In this document: positions 14,729 to 15,991 of the stretch, one piece after another | Numbering within the stretch: the stretch's first letter is position 1 | Layout: each line of letters opens with the position of its first letter | NCBI GenBank assembly: GCA_023393895.1 | Contig: JAEXBT010000008.1 | Location: 1 to 15,991 of the forward strand | DNA from: Pseudomonadota bacterium | GTDB lineage: Bacteria; Pseudomonadota; Gammaproteobacteria; Xanthomonadales; Xanthomonadaceae | Reading direction: 5' to 3' | DNA: 15,991 nt | The notes under the pieces: generated by a model | Databases searched by the model: none | Told to the model about the DNA's origin: nothing | What the model saw: the letters and a program-made list of their open reading frames with translations, nothing else | Program-made: the position numbers and the translations under genes

Positions 14729-14760
14729 ACGCCCCGCTGAAGCGGGGCGTTGTTCGTTGG
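14729..14760 (+). terminator. Rho-independent terminator between rubredoxin and the DUF192 gene
   Basis: ACGCCCCGC (14729-14737) and GCGGGGCGT (14742-14750) form a perfect 9-bp GC-rich stem with a TGAA tetraloop, followed on the plus strand by TGTTCGTTGG, a T-rich tail. On the minus strand the tail is CTTGTGCC, weaker, so it may also end the convergent DUF192 transcript 20 bases after its stop. This is the clearest terminator in the window. Confidence 0.85.
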
Positions 14761-14770
14761 GCCTTGTGCA

Positions 14771-15223
14771 TCATTGCGTGGGGATGCCGGGCCCGAATTT
14801 CATCTCGGTGCCGTCGGCCAGCCCCAGTGCCTCCGCCTGCCCGGCATTGAGCTCAAGCACGTAACGGGCCGGCGCGTTGCTGGGATACGGCGGGCAGCGA
14901 TCACCCAGCGTGCAAGCGGGCACGTCGCGTTGCTGCGTGACCAGGCGCCGCGCGCTATCGAAGTAGAGGATGTCGAGCGGAATCCGCGTGTTCTTCATCC
15001 AGTACGCCTGCGGCTCCTCGCTGTCATGGATGAAGAGCATGCCGCGATCGGCCGGCATGCTGTCGCGGAACATCAGGCCGCGTGCACGCGATTCGTCATC
15101 GGCGGACACTTCCACCGTGTAGCGCTTGCCGGCGAGTTCCACCCATTGGTCGCCACCGCTTGCACAGCCGCTGAGCGGCGACATCAGGATCGTCAGCAGG
15201 AAGAGGGCGTGCAGCTGTCGCAT
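14771..15223 (-). CDS. DUF192 family lipoprotein
   Basis: The product is 150 residues. Residues 1-19 are a lipoprotein signal peptide with lipobox LSGC and lipidation at Cys20; Ala at the next position suggests sorting to the outer membrane rather than retention at the inner membrane. Residues about 30-145 are the DUF192 domain, recognised by ESRARGLMFRDSMPADRGMLF, then AYWMKNTRIPLDILYFD and the C-terminal VLELNAGQAEALGL. Function is unknown. Start ATG 15223 is preceded by GGAG nine bases upstream; the frame is open to 15406 but that extension would put 61 residues before the signal peptide and is not credible. The gene is convergent with rubredoxin across a terminator and divergent from the rRNA operon. 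Confidence 0.92.
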   Translation of the reverse strand: MRQLHALFLLTILMSPLSGCASGGDQWVELAGKRYTVEVSADDESRARGLMFRDSMPADRGMLFIHDSEEPQAYWMKNTRIPLDILYFDSARRLVTQQRDVPACTLGDRCPPYPSNAPARYVLELNAGQAEALGLADGTEMKFGPGIPTQ

Positions 15224-15395
15224 GGCGATGGTCTCCGGTGGAATGAACGCATTCTGCACGGCACAGCTCTCGCGCGAAGCCTGGCGGCTCGGAGGGCTTC
15301 CCATCGCCCCCGCATTCATGCACAATGCGCGCCCTCGCCAACGGCAGCTCGCCAGACGCGGGGGGGGGCATGAAGCGGAAGTTCGGGTCAGGGTG
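15224..15395. other. Intergenic region upstream of the rRNA promoters, with a nine-G tract
   Basis: No gene is supported in this stretch. It presumably contains the promoter of the minus-strand DUF192 gene, but I see no good hexamer pair. A run of nine G residues (15360-15368) is the longest homopolymer in the window. Short open frames crossing it on both strands have no recognisable family features. It would also be the place for an upstream activating (FIS or UP-type) region of the rRNA promoters, but no long A/T tract is visible. Confidence 0.5.
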
Positions 15396-15423
15396 TTGAC
15401 GGACACGAAAAACCGGCTATCAT
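15396..15423 (+). promoter_or_regulatory. rRNA operon promoter P1 (upstream)
   Basis: TTGACG (15396-15401), a 16-base spacer and TATCAT (15418-15423) form a good sigma-70-type promoter on the plus strand. It lies 89 bases upstream of the second promoter. The spacer includes an A-rich stretch (gaaaaacc). Confidence 0.65.
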
Positions 15424-15484
15424 GTCTGGCTCACCTCGGCGGAAACGCAGAAGTGAACCGCAGAAAAAGTTTCTTGACACGGTG

Positions 15485-15512
15485 TTGACAGGGGCGAAAT
15501 CTGCGGTATAGT
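15485..15512 (+). promoter_or_regulatory. rRNA operon promoter P2 (downstream, strong)
   Basis: TTGACA (15485-15490), a 16-base spacer and TATAGT (15507-15512) are a near-consensus sigma-70 promoter. An A-rich run (agaaaaagtttc, 15462-15473) lies just upstream and could serve as a UP element. The GC-rich discriminator after -10 (GAGCGGC) is the type that makes rRNA promoters sensitive to ppGpp. Transcription would start near 15519-15521. Confidence 0.82.
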
Positions 15513-15523
15513 GAGCGGCTCCC

Positions 15524-15540
15524 TCGGACGAAACGTCCGG
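15524..15540 (+). other. Hairpin at the 5' end of the P2 transcript
   Basis: CGGACG (15525-15530) pairs with CGTCCG (15534-15539) around AAA, with a possible extra T-G pair outside. It would form at the very start of the rRNA precursor made from P2. Confidence 0.6.
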
Positions 15541-15576
15541 CGGGGCAAAACGGGGAAGGCGCTGAGGCCCAACCGC

Positions 15577-15587
15577 TGATCTTTGAA
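15577..15587 (+). promoter_or_regulatory. boxA-like antitermination site in the rRNA leader
   Basis: TGATCTTTGAA resembles the rRNA boxA consensus (TGCTCTTTAACA), where NusB/NusE bind to protect the untranslated transcript from Rho. It lies about 60 bases after P2 and 170 before 16S, a usual place. The match is imperfect. Confidence 0.5.
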
Positions 15588-15612
15588 AGTGTACGCAGGT
15601 GACTTGTGCGGG

Positions 15613-15648
15613 CGTCTGGCGGATGGAAGTTTGTCCATCAAGCAGACG
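15613..15648 (+). other. Nested leader hairpin in the rRNA precursor
   Basis: An outer stem CGTCTG (15613-15618) with CAGACG (15643-15648) encloses an inner stem GATGGA (15622-15627) with TCCATC (15634-15639), separated by a small symmetric internal loop. A further small hairpin, TTGGAC-GCAA-GTCCGA (15731-15746), with a GNRA loop, lies just before the 16S gene. These are direct complementarities; a role in processing or antitermination is inference. Confidence 0.6.
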
Positions 15649-15753
15649 TTCGAACAGAACCAAGTCAATTCAAGCATAGCGATATGCAGCGAGTGATTCG
15701 GGTCTGGGATGAAATCTGCACTCAAGCAATTTGGACGCAAGTCCGAGCAAGTT

Positions 15754-15991
<238 letters not shown>

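Noticed and set aside
15224..15406. N-terminal extension of the DUF192 lipoprotein
   Set aside because: It would place 61 residues before the lipoprotein signal peptide; the ATG at 15223 has its own ribosome site.
15474..15479. A further TTGACA between the two rRNA promoters
   Set aside because: At 16-18 bases downstream there is no -10-like hexamer, so it is not counted as a third promoter.

Overview
The window is high-GC bacterial chromosome from a gammaproteobacterium of the Xanthomonadaceae/Lysobacteraceae, probably close to Luteimonas, Lysobacter or Thermomonas. The evidence is the 5' end of a 16S rRNA gene at the right edge (V1 stem and the 'GGAATGCGTCGGAATCTGCC' context typical of the family), an ArgD and a PPi-dependent phosphofructokinase of xanthomonad type, and coding GC strong enough to leave very long open antisense frames. 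It is core chromosome. I see no insertion sequence, integrase, prophage gene, CRISPR array or tRNA.

Layout, left to right. (1) hppA, a membrane H+-pyrophosphatase, minus strand, cut by the left edge. (2) A small secreted protein of unknown function, plus strand. (3) Minus-strand block: a DUF167/YggU protein, a secreted OB-fold protein with its own terminator, and pfp (PPi-dependent phosphofructokinase). (4) Plus-strand adk and mpl; mpl is broken by an in-frame amber codon exactly between its central and C-terminal domains. (5) A minus-strand three-domain membrane protein, DedA + PAP2 phosphatase + LssY C-terminal domain, whose PAP2 PSGH motif reads PSVT. (6) A tight plus-strand run: SDR oxidoreductase, DUF2905 membrane protein, glyoxalase I (gloA), and acetylornithine aminotransferase (argD). 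(7) A minus-strand run thiE - hemL - voltage-gated K+ channel, divergent from a rubredoxin gene. (8) A DUF192 lipoprotein, minus strand. (9) The leader of a ribosomal RNA operon, with two tandem promoters, several hairpins and a boxA-like site, running into the 16S gene, which is cut by the right edge.

Functional links. hppA and pfp both use pyrophosphate, and adk handles adenylate balance beside pfp, so the left third has a PPi/nucleotide energy theme. mpl belongs to murein recycling. gloA detoxifies methylglyoxal, argD makes N-acetylornithine for arginine, and hemL and thiE are the haem-precursor and thiamine steps. Gene pairs are mostly convergent with 2-9 bp gaps or divergent with 50-200 bp gaps. 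No clearly new multi-gene system is visible. The best leads are the mpl nonsense codon, the altered PAP2 active site in the DedA fusion, and a possible leaderless start for that same gene.
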